Assembly (NCBI GenBank): GCA_036872755.1
Contig: JAVHNS010000001.1
Coordinates: 1,488,001-1,552,000 of the forward strand
Reading direction: 5' to 3'
DNA: 64,000 nt
Source: Orbilia blumenaviensis
Lineage: Eukaryota > Ascomycota > Orbiliomycetes > Orbiliales > Orbiliaceae
The notes below the pieces were generated by a model that did no database searches, had not been told where the DNA came from, and saw nothing but the letters and a program-made list of their open reading frames with translations. Of this stretch, positions 12,293 to 25,663 are shown piece after piece. A program made the position numbers and the translations under genes. Numbering within the stretch: position 1 is the stretch's first letter; every line of letters starts with the position of its first letter.

Positions 12293-14449
12293 GTATATAT
12301 ATAGACGGCTTCTAAAAATCGAATTCCCTCACTTAGCTTTCCTAAAACTGACCAAATTGCTCAAACATATATAACCGATTATATAGGGTCACTTTTTTTG
12401 GTTTCCAGAACGTGCATGCTCACATTTCAAAAAAAAAAAGATGTGTGATTTCGGTGTGATAGTGATACCGTGATAATGGTCCGGTATCGGTTCGGTAAAA
12501 CGTCATTGCTGAGATCTAGATCTGGATAACTGTAGGGAAAAAAGGCTCAGATCCAGCAAGATCTAAGATCTCGCTTCGGCCTTTTGCTCAAACTAGACCA
12601 AATTTGGCCAGAAGCCAGGTTTCTTTGATTTCAAACGTCTATACCGAAATAGAAGGTGAGTTTGGAATAAGCAGACCGTTAGCTAACGTCCGGTTAACCA
12701 CGGGCGATTCTGACAACACGACAAGATCAGAATCTCTATTAGTCCCTTGCAATTGTAAATTATTTGCAAAATTTGTATTCATGAAAATTTTACCTTAGTG
12801 CTTCTAATTACTGTGGATCTGGCCATCGTCAAGGGTTATTTCTAGAACTAGTTACATCTACATGTACAGTTACGGTGCACAGTTCGTTCTAAAATTAAGA
12901 TATTGGGAGCAAGGTGCCCCTGTAATCCTTGTCGATTACTACCATATGCTGTTAGGTTAACGTTGGAATTGGTATACCCTAGAATGTAGGTAGGCTCACG
13001 AGAAACATATTCACAAATCTACATCCTGTGGTAACGATGAACAGTCATCTCATTTTTATTTCTACCCTTCGTTTAAATTTTTGGTATCTATATATAACAA
13101 TATCAAAAATAGGGAATATAGATAGATTTCTAGTACGATGCTTGGCGGTTTTTATTGTTTGTTCTCATAAGCTTACATATGCAGGTCCCCAGTTAATCAA
13201 TGGCGGTATCTCCTGCATTGGTTTCATCTACGGCAAGACTATCATGTAGTAAAATCCCTGAGCTAACCCTCTATAACTTAATTCCTATTGATCTACGGAG
13301 GACCAGCTCGCGAGAAACCTGTAATCTCGTTTAGACCCGATCAAAGATAGATCGATATCCGTGACACAGATGTTAATACTATACTCCAATGGTGCGCGAC
13401 ACTTCAAGGCAGACCTACAGAAATAGCCTTGCAAAAACCTTACCCCGAAGTTACGTTATACGTTAGCAGGTACGCGCATGCAGATCATAATCGTTCCATA
13501 AAACGTCTAACATATATGACTACCTGTATCCGTGCCGTTAGTGGACATAGCGCCGGCACCCTCCTCGCACAAAACGAATTTGCGGATGCGACCCTACCGA
13601 TAAGAGTAACATTACGCTATATGCAGCCCCGCTGCGGAGAATTAGTCAATCAACTTTAAGATTTTCAGTCATCCAGCGATTCGATGCAATGTCGCTATCC
13701 AAACGGGAAGGGAAACCTGCAGCTGAAGACAAGCCCAGACAGCTGGGTCACACAGGCTGCCTCTTGGCCAGGGTAACACAAATCAGAAAGAACCTCGAAA
13801 GGCCCCAAAAAAAGCCAGCCTTGGCGCAACAATGGGCAACACAAAATCCCTGCTAGCAGGCCAGTAACATCGAAGTATTTGAGAAAAAACTCATGCTCTA
13901 GCTGCTACCTGCAGGCTCAAAGTCTATCTCAGCCTCACTGGCCTGAAAAGGGGATAATGATGCAGCAACTTCTACATAGCAGACCGGAACTCTCCATTAA
14001 TCAAAGATTCATCAGGCTCGTCGTGGTGCGGAAGCCGATAGTGTGTCCCAGCTGCCCGGTTCGCTGCCTGTATCCGTCGAATCTGATCCTGTTATGATAC
14101 ACGCAATGCAATCATATAGCCGGTGCTATATCGACGAGGGGCTGACGCATACCTGGTTGGCGCGCGAAAAAAAGGGCTACCAAGTAAGCTAAAGTAATTT
14201 CTTCATTTCCAATACATCGCTACGTAGCCGAGGGGTGTAAGATGGGAGTAGAGTTATATTCGAATGCTGTCCCCGCCCGGAAAAGTCGGAGGGGCTTTTT
14301 TTGGACTTTCAAGACGACTCGACTCAGCGTCTCTCAGACGAAAAGACTAATGGCAAAATTCATGAAAAAGACGCGTTCGTTTTAAACACAGATACTTTCG
14401 TTTGACAGGGTACCGTTTTACACCATATCGATCGTTTAATACCTATATT

Positions 14450-17100
14450 ATGTCGAACCAGGGCGAATACGCCAACCCTGCCTTTTCTGGGGTTCTGGAT
14501 ACTTCCGGCTCGAACAGGTGGCCCAAGAACAACGACATCCCCAGTTATATCCCGGAGTCGACAACCGACCGAATCGTGCGACGCATAAGTAGTTTGAAGG
14601 GGCCACCGGGACATATTCAGACAACCGATGATTATCAACAGGTTGATTTAAGGCCAAACTATAGGAAGAAAGAGAATGAAACTGTTCCAAGTGCGGAGGA
14701 AATTCAACTGATTGCCAAAGGCCGATATGCACCTGGATACACAGGTGACCTCGACGGTACTTTTAGCAGACTCGAACTTATTTCCAAGGCCTATATTGAC
14801 ATATCCGATAGGCGATGACCCAAAGAATCCAAAAGCCATTGAATTGGCGAAAGTGCCCAAGTTTTCGGGCCTGGGGGTTATGATTATTTCACTGTCTATA
14901 TTTTCTACTGTATTTTCTTTGCTTGTGAGTCCATCACTTTCCAGTCTTTCCGGACCAGCATAACCTTAAACCTGTGATATATTTTAATTAACTTGAGTCC
15001 CAATGTGAATCATACAAATTTAGTTCTTCTTCATAGCCGTCGCAAAACCCCGATACCAAAACTTCATACACGCAACTGGGCACCTCTCGCCTACTACAGC
15101 CTCTCTCCTATCAGCTATATTTGCAAAAGCGATCGAAATATCCTTCGTAACAGTTTTTACGTCTTATGCGGGCCAAGTATTAAGCAAGCGAGCGTTGAAC
15201 CGGGGACCTAAAGGCATCCGCATAGCGGATTTCTTAATGAAGGGATGGGTATACCAGCCAGGGTCTCTACTCACGACTTTCCCAGGTCTGCGGTATGCTG
15301 GGGGAACAGTCTTGGGGGTTGTTATCCTGTTTGTCGTTCTTTGTGTAACGTTTTATACGACGGGTAAGTACTCGAATTTATATTTATCTACACGAAAAGC
15401 TACGAGACTGTGCATGAAGCCCACAAATGTAGTATCGACTGACAATAATAATATTAAATTCTACAATATAGCTGCCGATTCTTTGGTTTCCCCGAAACTC
15501 CATTTTGGTAAATTCAGTGATGTGAGGTTAGAAGGATATGTCGCCTTAACGTAAGTTCCTTGTTCTATGTCTATTCAGCATTCATTTTAAGAAAAAAGTA
15601 TGTCTAATATACATAAAATACAATAGATACGCAAATTCCACCGCACTAGCCTCCCGATGTCCTGCAATTATCAGCTCCTCCCTAGACGGCCCCATGAACG
15701 GCTCAGCACTTCCCGTCTCACAAACAACCTGTTATAGAGTCCATAACAGTTACCAGCCGCTCCGAGACTTCACCTTCTTCACAGATGCATGGAATGGATA
15801 TCGTGGGGATAGGTCCATACCGCGGGACGAATTAAACCGGAGACCCGTAGGGTGGACCACTGTCGGTAACGAAAGATACTACGGAGCATGGCTTGAGATA
15901 TCAGGATCCGATAGTCTTAACAACGTCACCCTCGCCATGCCTCACGGCAGCATCGTCCCATCTGTTCGAAATGTTACGCTCAATAACCTCGTCCAACCAG
16001 AGATGCAAAGTGATTTTGGGAACATAGATGCTACAGCATCCGTACTTAGCCCAGCCGTCAACGTCGTCTGCTATAAGTTAAACCAAACCGCGGTTCAATG
16101 GTTTATCTCAAACAATTCGTCAGACACCAGACAAGGGATCCTCGACCCAGAAGTCCAACGAATATTCGACTTCGACCCATCACCTTCACAATCACTCTCC
16201 GCCGCATCTGAAGGAGAATATCTCGCCCCACTATTCATATCCCTCCCACCCCCATTTAACGTCGCAATCTTCTCTTCAGCAGGTTATACCGACCCGTCAA
16301 CATACGTCCTAACAGCCGCAAACGCCACCATAGCGCCATCCTACACCCTCTGCGCTATCCGCTCCCTACTAACCTCCCGTTGTTCAACAAATTACATATC
16401 CGCCGCAGGAGGCGGTAACGTAACCACAAACTGCTCACCCGATAACCCAAACTCTTTATCTCGCTCCCTTCCATCAGCCCGTGATACATACCAATCCCAA
16501 TTCAAAGATATCTCTACAGCTCTCGCTTATGCGCTATCTTTAAACGTCGCAGACGCAGCATTATCCCGAATCCTTGGGATTTTTGCAACATCAACAGTAC
16601 CAGGATTCAACCCTTCCCTCCCATCCGTAGCAGAAGCTTTGGCGATACTATACGCAAACGCAATAGTTCTCTCCTCAGTCGGCGCCCAATTCGGCGCTGA
16701 TGAAAGATCAAACTCATACGCAGGAGTAGAACCCTATCCATATCAACTCCCCACCACGGAATCATTTCACGCAAGAATAAGGACGGTAGAATACGCATCA
16801 GGCGTATCCGCGGGCTGGCAAGCAAGTTTTTACGTCGTACTAGCGGGAGTGATGGTTATGAATGTATTTTGTTTAGTATACTTTTTTGTAGCAAGAGGGC
16901 TAGTCTTTGATATCACGGAGATCGAAAACCTGTTCTGTGTCGCTTTTAATTCGAGGCCTGATGGGAGCGCTACGAGTGTAGGTGGTATGGGAAGCAGAGA
17001 TGGGTTCTATGGGAAGGGGCCAAAAGGGAAGCAATTTGGGCTGGAATTCCATGTCGATTGCGAGGAGGACGAGAAGTTTTATCTATATAAGCGGGACTAG
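14450..17100 (+). CDS. fungal multi-span membrane glycoprotein, unknown function
   Basis: Five exons: 14450-14744, 14812-14924, 15024-15363, 15472-15550, 15627-17100, total 2301 nt and 766 residues, every junction in phase. It belongs to a widespread but uncharacterised class of Pezizomycotina plasma-membrane-like proteins: a cytosolic N-terminus of about 120 residues, a first membrane helix made by joining exons 2 and 3 (VMIISLSIFSTV..), a second helix (GTVLGVVILFVVLCV), the recurring AADSLVSPKL motif after it, a large luminal or extracellular segment, and a final helix (VVLAGVMVMNVFCLVYFF) close to the C-terminus. The extracellular part holds many N-glycosylation sequons (for example NVT, NQT, NSS, NAT) and several cysteines. 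The chosen start MSNQGEY lies after an in-frame upstream ATG at 14402 that is less likely. Function is unknown. Confidence 0.85.
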
Positions 17101-17880
17101 ATCGCCTCTGCTTCTAATTGGCCAAGTATATGAATCATGTTATGTCGTGTAATGTTCATTAATACAATAATGCATGCATCATAACCACGCTGGATCTATA
17201 ATAGCACGGAAGGGCTAAACAACATGCAAGTGTATGGAGCAAAAAGCCAATCAAACAGAGCGATACGCGAACAACTAGTGCTTCGCAGGGAATCATTTAT
17301 GATACACGAAACAAGGACTTTTGAACGGGAGTAACGCTTTAAAACAAAAATCCATCAATGTATGAACAACGAAGATAAAACAACGCCTGACAATGCCTTT
17401 ATAGAAAAATAAACTCTGCCGAAGTCAGGAACGAATATCGTGATTACCTTAGCGTCGGCGGGGTCAACTGAGGAAGAGAAAGGACCATAAAGCAAAGCTT
17501 AGTGAATCCGAGATAATAAGAAGAGCATGTCGATGGCTGTAATCAGAAAACAAAGCTAAAACGCAAAACGCCTTTAAGAAAAAGTAAACAAAACAAAAAC
17601 AATACCAGTTTTAGTACCAGTAACGCCGGGAAGGTATAACAGTCGTACCCACGAGGCCAGGATCGTGGTGAAGGTAATTAACGCCGCAATCGTACTTCAA
17701 GATGTGGTGGATGTAATGACGATGCACCAGACGAGCGTGTGTTCGTATCGAGAGCCGGAAAGTATTGGGCACTTATGAAGAGCAACGATCGAAGCCGGTG
17801 CCATGAATCAAAAACGAGACTCATTTTGTATAAGCGGTTCGATGCCGGTAATAAGAGAAGGGGACGCTGGGACAGATAAT
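17101..17880. other. convergent 3' flanks
   Basis: Lies between two converging genes; both 3' UTRs expected here. No coding signal seen. Confidence 0.55.
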
Positions 17881-20800
17881 TCAAAATTCCTCTTCAAAAG
17901 AATCGTCCATGATATCTTTCTCGCCATCATAGAGAATTTTTTGGATGGTGATCTCATGGACAGTACCGGAGTCTCTGCGGACACGTTCGGGCTAACACAT
18001 CATATTAGCTTCGGAATACGGACTTGTTTGTTATGGAGGCATAAAAACTCACAGCTAATATTCCTTTATCAGTGTAAAAACCGGCCCTTTCATCTTCGTC
18101 CAAGTCATACTCTAAGCGGTTGTGCCACTTAACCTTCCTGGCCGAGGGCGAAATCTGAGGTGGGATATAGTCAGAATCGTCACCAGGCCCTAGGGCAACG
18201 CCGGTTTCTTCGAACACCCGCTGTCGCAACTGGCGAGCTTCTTCTGCGGCCGCTGTTTGGGTATCCCGGGTTGGCGAGGGAGGCCGTTGCCGAGTAATCC
18301 GAACAATCTTACGTTCAAATTTGGCATTTTTGTAAACTCCGTTCCTCGTCGTATTTCGAGCGGTGACTTTCGAAAGCTCTCGGTCGGACAGATTCTTCGT
18401 CTGAGAAACTCGCTTCTGTCGAGCACTGAATGGGGAGCTGGGTAAGCTTTCTACGGGCTTTGGAACTGGAAGCCGGGATGGTCTCTGTAGCTTTTCCGGC
18501 GGCGAGTCGGCACTTTCAATCCCCTCGCTTGATGGTGCGGCTATGATGTCATCATTATCATCATCGGAGCTGACTGCGGTACATTCGTGAGGCAGCTGCT
18601 CTTCGACCACTTCCTCCAAGATATTCCCTACCGGCTCTCCCGTAGGAGTCATCGGCACCTCGTCGATCCTCAACTCGGATATTTCTTGGGTAGGATCATA
18701 ATCAGAGGCCAGACGAACAAGCGGGCTTGCCATCTTGGGCTCCTTCTCGTCACCAACATCAAGTGTGAAGTCCACCGCATTCTTAAGTGGGGAGCTTCCG
18801 TGGACCGACCTGCTACGGCCTCTCCTCCTCGGGCCCGGCGTCTGACGCATTCTTGGCGACGCCTGGCTTGGTGACCCCACTGGAGTATCACTATTCATAT
18901 GGTTAGTTCCTTACTATCAGAAATGATGGGAGTGGGCTGATAACTCACAAGTCTCTTCCTAAGAGTTCATCACTCCGAAGGGGAGAAGGGTCACCGCTGA
19001 GCGAAAGTATCCCATTCTCTGAAACCCGCCTCCCTCTGACGGGTGTATCATCCTTCGGCGGCGAGTACTGAGCCGTCATGCAATACGACTTCAGCGGCGA
19101 ACTAAGTCTGGGCTGGTGTCGGAGATGGCCCCACTGTCCCCACGCAGGCCGGGTCTGTATATATATAATGGTTAGGAGGCCTACGCTCCTAGAATGGGCT
19201 TGGTGTACGTACCGGAGTCTGCGGCACGAAGGGCCCAGTACCAGGTTCCGCCTCCTCCTCCGGACCCACGCCACCCTGTGCAGTGTGGCCAGCATTAATG
19301 GCCGCCTGCGACAAGGGCGCGAGTGCCGATGGGTTGGCTGGACCGGACCAGGCCTCTTCGGCGGCTCCTCCCTCCTCCAGAGCCTCACCCCGCTCTTCTC
19401 CCTGCTCCTCCTCCTCCTCCTCCACATCCATCATCTCGATATCCTCCTCTTCCCCCCCTTCCTCCCGTCTCTTCTTCTCCTCGTTATACAGCCCCTCAAG
19501 CTCACTTTCAGTGAGACTCAGCCCCGTTTCATTAGTGACAATGTTATTAATAACACTGTCAGTAATGGTAGGAGGCAAGAACCCGAGCTCACTTCCAGTG
19601 AGACTGTAGGCGCTGTCCCCAGCCAAACCCTCGTGACCAAACTGCACCCCCTGGCCACCCTGCATCACCTCCTCCTCCTCCTCCTCCTCCGCCCTGTGAG
19701 CATCCTGCTCCTCCAGCTCACCCAGTTCGCCTACCGTCAAACTCAACTCCCAGTCCCCTTCTCCTCCGCGAGCAACTGGCACCCCCTGCTCGCCTGCCTG
19801 TGCGTAATGCACTGGGGCCTGTTCAACACCAACCTCCTCCTCCTCCTTCTCTTCCTCGTGCTCCTCCTGCTCCCCTCCTTCCCTCTCTTCCTCCTCTCCG
19901 TGAGCAATTGGCACCCCCTGCTCACTAAAGTCCTCCTTCTCTTTCTCCTCTTCTTCTTCCACGCGAGCAATTGGCACCCCCTGCTCGCAGACACTCTCCT
20001 CCCCGGTGTCTTTCTCCTTCTCTTCCTCCACGCGAGCGATTGGCACCCCCTGCTCGCTGACACCCTTCGCCCCGGTGTCTTCCTCCTCCTCCTCTTCTTC
20101 CTTACCCTCCTCCCCGCGAGCGACTGGCACCCCCTGCTCGCTGACATCCTCCTCTTTCTCTCCCTCTCCGCGAGCAACTGGCACCCCCTGCTCGCTAATG
20201 TCCTCCTTCTCCTTCCCCTCTTCTTCCTCCACGCGAGCAATTGGCACCCCCTGCTCGCTGACACCCTCCTCCCCGGTGTCTTCCTCCTCCACGCCCTCTA
20301 CCTTCTGGCGCTTAGCGCGCGGCTGCTCAACAACGGGCTCTGTGGCCCTCTTCGACGAACGAATCGACCTCTTCGGCGCAGGTTCCTGGTTCTCTTTTCC
20401 GTCGGACAGCGTCGCCTTGCTTCTGGTATGCCTAGTAGGCCCAGAATACTCGGCAACGACTGCCCCGGTAAGATCCCCGGTCCCCTCGCCAGCAGCGTCT
20501 GTGGTGGTCCCCCTGCCCCTCCTCCTGCCCTTTACGGCCGCAATCTTCCTCGTCTTCTTCCCTCCCTGCTCCTGCTCCTGCTCCTGCTGTTCAGTTGGCT
20601 CCGCTGCCCCGCCTTCAGCTCCCTGCGACTCAACCGAAGCAACACTATTGCTCCGGCTTCGAGAAGCACGGGTTGAAGGTGGAACAGGGACCTTCTTCTT
20701 CCTTGTCTCCTTCTTCCCCTTCCTAGCTGGCTTCTCCTCGACGACCTCCTCTTTCTCCTCCTCCTCCTTCTCCTCTGTAGCTTCTGCCTTGGCCTTGGTC

Positions 20801-21108
20801 TTCCTTGACCTTGTAGACCTGGTTTTAGTCGGGACTGGTACTTCTTCGGCAACTATCTCTGCTTGTTGAGGGGCAGCTGCAGCTGCTCTTCCTCGTCGGG
20901 TTCTGGTGACTGGAGCTGCAGGTTGCTCGGGAACGTTGATGGCATCAGCTTCGGGAGCTGCAACGGTTCCTCTGTTTCGCAGGGATCTTCGCTGTGGAAG
21001 CTCCTGTTCTGGCAATGTGATACCACCCCTCTTTCGGGTTCTGGTGGGTTTTGTGACGATGCCGGATGGCTCTTCTCCCTTGGGAGCTTGGATGCGCTTG
21101 GGAGGCAT
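17881..21108 (-). CDS. large nuclear-type protein with acidic repeats, unknown function
   Basis: Four exons, 21108-19213, 19154-18949, 18890-18053 and 17991-17881, give 1016 residues with all phases consistent. The N-terminal about 270 residues are very basic with RGR/RSR and Lys clusters (AT-hook-like RTRRGRA, several bipartite nuclear signals). Residues about 280-460 are a repeat array: seven copies of EQGVP[IV]A[RH] separated by Glu/Lys runs. Three later copies of a SLTxxEL motif follow (WELSLTVGEL, AYSLTGSEL, GLSLTESEL). The C-terminal part has many Ser/Thr-Pro sites, and the last 80 residues are the best candidate for a conserved domain, with ARKVKWHN (resembles an RVxF protein-phosphatase-1 docking motif) and KGILA. 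I do not recognise the family; a chromatin or spindle-associated scaffold is a guess. The apparent ATG at 18898 is not the start: the upstream exons join in frame across it. Confidence 0.75.
19766..20273. repeat. coding minisatellite, seven copies with hairpin-forming core
   Basis: Seven copies of a 26-bp core with ends GCGAGCA and TGCTCGC, which are reverse complements around a TTGGCACCCCC-type loop, spaced by variable CTC/TTC-rich tracts coding for Glu/Lys. The core encodes EQGVP[IV]A[RH] on the minus strand. One copy (arms 19900-19906 and 19919-19925) has changed on both sides so that pairing is kept. Confidence 0.9.
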
Positions 21109-24100
21109 GATTCGTGATGGGTGTGATGATGATTTTTGATGGAACGAAGCGAAGCCGACAATCACGAGTCGGTTGCTAGAGCAGATGATTGGACAAGAGA
21201 GAAATCAATTGCTTAGCGGGAATACCTTGATCGTGATGATGATGATGACAGAATCGAGATGATGATAAAGCTCGAAATGGATAGTCGGAAGCGATGATGA
21301 TGGTGATGATGTGATGAAAATGGAGAAGCTTGTGAAGATGAGAGATGGTTGTGGCGAAGATGGTTGTCGGGGGAAATTGGTGGGAAAAGATCTGTCGCCG
21401 GTGGGAAACGCGACACCAAATTATTATTTGATTAGGGAAATTTGTTGTTGTTGTTTCTGTTGTTGCTGATCGGGTTAGCGTCGATCTTGGCAACACGCTC
21501 CCATTGGCTATTCAAATCAGGGAACTTGACCCCAAAAGGAAATGATACGAGAACAAACTTTTCTTTCCCTCCAACACATAAATTTTGTGTGTCATGCCAT
21601 TCACAGGTCACGCTCACCCACAACACAAAAAAATATATTGAGTTGGGTCATGACGTTGATGGTTAGGGCATAGTCTACAGTGATAACCCTGATTTCGCTC
21701 GAGCTTGGTTTCGGGCCCGCGGTTCGAAGTTCATAGAACTTCAAAGTCGCACTTGTTAATGTTTACGGACTCTACCTGGCAATTCAAATTGAAACATTCT
21801 ATCTTCTTTCTCTATCACGTATCGTAAAGATATTATACAGTTGGAAATAGTTGGATTGCCCAGCGCCCCAAGGATCAACTGACACCAACATGCAATATCA
21901 GTCAAAATGGGTTCATGCGGGTTCGTGTTAATATATTAATGTGGTTACTGCAGCGCCTAAGAGATTACTTGACAGCTCCAATTTAATGTGAGAAGTTATA
22001 AAGTCTTTATGTTAGCTATGAAATATTCGAAATAAGTCCGCGCTTGAATTGCAGAACTTTATACCAAGTCTACCACTTTTCTGACCCCTATACTAACGGT
22101 CCATGGTACTCTCCACGAGATATATATCAATTTCTATCTACTAACCTGTAATGTTGGATATTGCAATCATTCGCTAATTACCCCGTCCAACTACATGCCC
22201 AACTGGCCAACTGAGCGTATATACCTCGGAGACCTCCATGGTCTGTGCATTTTGCTAATCTGTTGGCCTGCCTAGCTCCCTACAAGCTTCTTCCCAGCTC
22301 GACAAACCGACAGCAAGGGCAAGACCTTGATGTTTTATACACAAGATTGCAATCCCAACCTCCAGAGATAGGAAATTAAATTTCTGAACCAGAAGTAGCG
22401 CGCGCACGATATATAGGCTTCATAAGATCTGAATCATCCACGGCTGACAGGCCAGCCACGAGGGCTGAAGGTCTTGAACTCAATTGATCAAGCACGGAGC
22501 CACCACCCACCAACAGTCGATACACATTTTTCGCCGGTACCTACCGTCGACAAATTTCCCACGGCAAATGACTCGGTAGTAGGCGTAGCATGAATGCAGC
22601 CTCTTATGTAATATATTGCTAGCTTGTACTAGTATATATTAGATTTGGTTCGGTGACAGTAAGTAAGTAGTACCATATTCCGAATTCCGCGAGACAACGT
22701 TGCAGCATATATACGCCGACCGATGTTGAAAGGCACATACCCTCGAGATTTCTAATTTAATGGCGACTTAATATACAGTTAATTTGGATTCAGAGATTAA
22801 TATTGTCTCTGGGTCGTTCCACCCTCGCATATACAGAATCTTAATATTTTGAATTGGACACGATATCTTGCGACTATACTGTGTTCTTGTAATATAATCT
22901 CAATGATGCGGAATATCCCCACTACCCCTCCCCACAGCTTCAATATATTGTCATTTGTTTACATCTTAAAAGAACCCTCCCCTATACAATGCATCTTTTA
23001 AAATTCGTATTTGCGTAGATGGCGCAATGGGCTGTAAAAATGTGGATGCAGATGCGGCACGATGCGGCATTTTGGTGGCGTCTTAATTCCCCTTGAGGCC
23101 TGCAAGCTCGAGCTCTAGATCTTTTTTGTCCCTCCGCATTCGCTAAAACAGGTTCGATACATCCTTGGTGCCAAAAAGTCCTGCTGGCGAAAGTTTTACC
23201 CCTTCAACAGACGACTTCGCACCACATCCATATTAATCAGTATTATGATTTTTCTGGAAGGACACCTATTTTTGTTCTTACTTGCGTCGGAGATATACAC
23301 ATAACATCATATTATGTTTTACATTTTTTTAATGTTTGGAATATTCTTAATCAACTGCAAGTTCCGTCCTCTTCTTGCTGACGTACTGTTTGTTCTGGCA
23401 GGCCAGCCGGCATCATCCAGACCCCACACCTGCATAGTTTCAAGGTTCACAAACCGTTACGCCTTCTGACGGAGTCTTAGCACAAGCGAGCTGCAGCTAG
23501 CTGGCAGGACACGGTCTTTTAGGGGGAAGGAATCCCATCTGACAGCGGAAAAGCGGTGGGACCTTCTCGCAAGAACCTTACATATTTCGTTAAACTGCTC
23601 CTCCTGTTCTATGCATTGATATGATATAACCCCGAAATATCGAAACTGAGCTCTTGCAGCAGTCGTTTGTAGGGAAGCGGATTTCCCGGGCATAAGGGTT
23701 ATTATGTATATGTCTATATGTAGGTATGTGCATATACGGGGAAATTTACAAAACTGTGGCTGAACTCGGTGATATTACTTCAGACTTCATGCCCACTGGT
23801 GTTTATTATTCCGTGATAGAGGATGCATGAGAGCTCGTGAGGCTCCGACGGTGAGAGGAGAAATTCGATTTTTTGGGGAAAAAAGGGTTTTACTTTCTCT
23901 TTGGCTTTCGATACTAGGCTTCAAGCTTTCACGCTTCAGAGCTTAGTCTATTTTTACTTTTTGATAAATTGAAAATCAAAAAAAAATGAAAGAAGATAAT
24001 GCCTCCGTAATCTCACCAGGACGGCTTGTGAAGCACTCAAACTACTGCACCCTGCAGGATCGAGGGCCAGAATCCCCCAACTGAAGCCTGATGGTGGTTG

Positions 24101-25663
24101 GTGGACGCGGCTCATACCATCACGCAAAAACAACAGAGCATCCGGAATTTCCCAACGGCCCAGCGCACAGAACGAAAACCACAAAGTGTCAAAAAAAAAA
24201 CCAACCAACCAAGCTCAACCCACCCATCCAACGGGCTCAACCCGATCCAATGCAAGAGATAGAACAGAAACTCGCTAGACTTGAGAGGAAAATCTCATTC
24301 ATGATCTTCGGATCTTTAATCTTAGGTGTGCTTCCCACCTTCCGCGCCACACCATTGGCCCAAGTCACCGTAGGCGCAGGGAAGAGGACTCTCTAATTTC
24401 ACAGCGCTAGTCCATCAGAAGGCATGAAGCCTCGCTGATCATCACGGGCCCACAGCTGCACAGCGAGGTTTGGCGAACCCGCGAGCATGGATGTTGGTTC
24501 TTACAATCGACCACACCCGTTTAATACCCCCCATGCAATGAACATTTGCTTGTTTTTCGTTGGCTTCAACCCAAACTTACGAATTGGAAGGGTCCGTTTC
24601 GCAGCGAGAGAAACAGCAATGAGGTCAGTTTAGCTTTATGTAGCGGTCCAGGCTGCAGGCCGCAAGTTATCTTCCAGGGGGGTCTGGTCTGGTATGGTCC
24701 GGGTCGTTTCCTTGCGAGACTCGACTCTCTTTTTTTTTGAGCATACATATCTGCCAGATATATTAATATTGTCACCGATCCGCTCCTACCAATTTGAGGT
24801 TCTCTTTTTGAACGGTTCACTTTCTCTACTGCTAAAAGCAGACCTATTCTTTTTTTGCCCTATTCGAATATATTCTGTCACTCGTTTACTGTACTACTCT
24901 CTACTGCCTTCCTGGATTATATGCTCTACGCAATTGCCTTGTCCCTCTGGTTTAAGCGACAGCCCGGCACTATCAAATATCAGACTATACTCTTCACGTT
25001 CATTACTAACGGGTTCTAATATCAATCGACCAATTGGCTAATCGACCTTCAAAAATATCTAAAACATTTCGATCAAAAGGCTGGAGTACACGTATACTAC
25101 TACCGTTTTTAAAGACGTTTGCGGCCCCGAAACAACCGTCTCGGAAAAGGAAGAAAGAAAAAAAAGACACCATTCATTTCCCAAACACATACAATTGAAC
25201 AAGATTGCAAAAAATACATGCTCGTTCTGGTGTCCATCATCCTTCTACAGCAAATTCAATAAAAACCAGGTTATCCCCCGTTTGCGGTTGACAGCAGCAA
25301 GCTATTTACCTGCCAGCCTACCCCAGTACTTGCTTGCTTTGCTTCGTCCCACGAGACCTCAAATAATTTCCCAAGGAACGTAACAACCTGCAAAGAAACT
25401 CAACACGCCCACGAAAAAAGTCTTGATATGGAAACTGTGAAACCTGAGCACTAGCTAGGCTCATTTTTTATTCCATCCGGACGTCCGAGTTGTAAATGGC
25501 CTTGCATGCATTCAAATCAATGTTAATTAAATAAAACCTGAATGATTTCGATTTTATAAAACTTGCTCACACCCGAAAAGCTTGTTTTTTATCCTTCACG
25601 GCAAAATCAAAAAAAAGAGGCGAAAGAGAAGAGAAAAGGAAAAAAAATTAAAAAGAAATAGAA
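21109..25663. other. long divergent intergenic region, 4.6 kb
   Basis: Separates divergently transcribed genes. 21190-21370 is rich in GAT trinucleotides and is probably the 5' leader of the minus-strand gene. 24700-25660 is pyrimidine-rich then A-rich and probably contains promoter and leader of the serine-rich gene. Between them only short incoherent open frames; no transposon, tRNA or 5S rRNA recognised. Confidence 0.5.

Larger units (their letters stand above)
10342..14449. other. gene-poor intergenic region, 4.1 kb
   Basis: Promoter side of both the carbonic anhydrase (minus) and the membrane protein (plus). It holds an A-rich tract near 10550, a 17-bp inverted repeat (10626-10642 and 10690-10706), a 16-bp perfect palindrome at 12277-12292 and an imperfect AGATCT-rich inverted repeat at about 12511-12572. 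Open frames are short and incoherent; no gene supported. Confidence 0.5.

Noticed and set aside
18895..18948. ATG at 18898 (MNSDTPVGS) as a separate gene start
   Set aside because: The acceptor TAG at 18891-18892 joins the preceding exon in phase right after it, so it is intronic sequence of the larger gene.
19078..20676. 532-codon plus-strand frame rich in Leu/Pro
   Set aside because: It is the antisense shadow of the Glu-rich repeat gene (CTC/CTT codons opposite GAG/GAA).
24091..24396. 101-codon frame in the intergenic region, with a helical segment near its end
   Set aside because: Start region is low quality, no conserved pattern, and no splice or promoter support.
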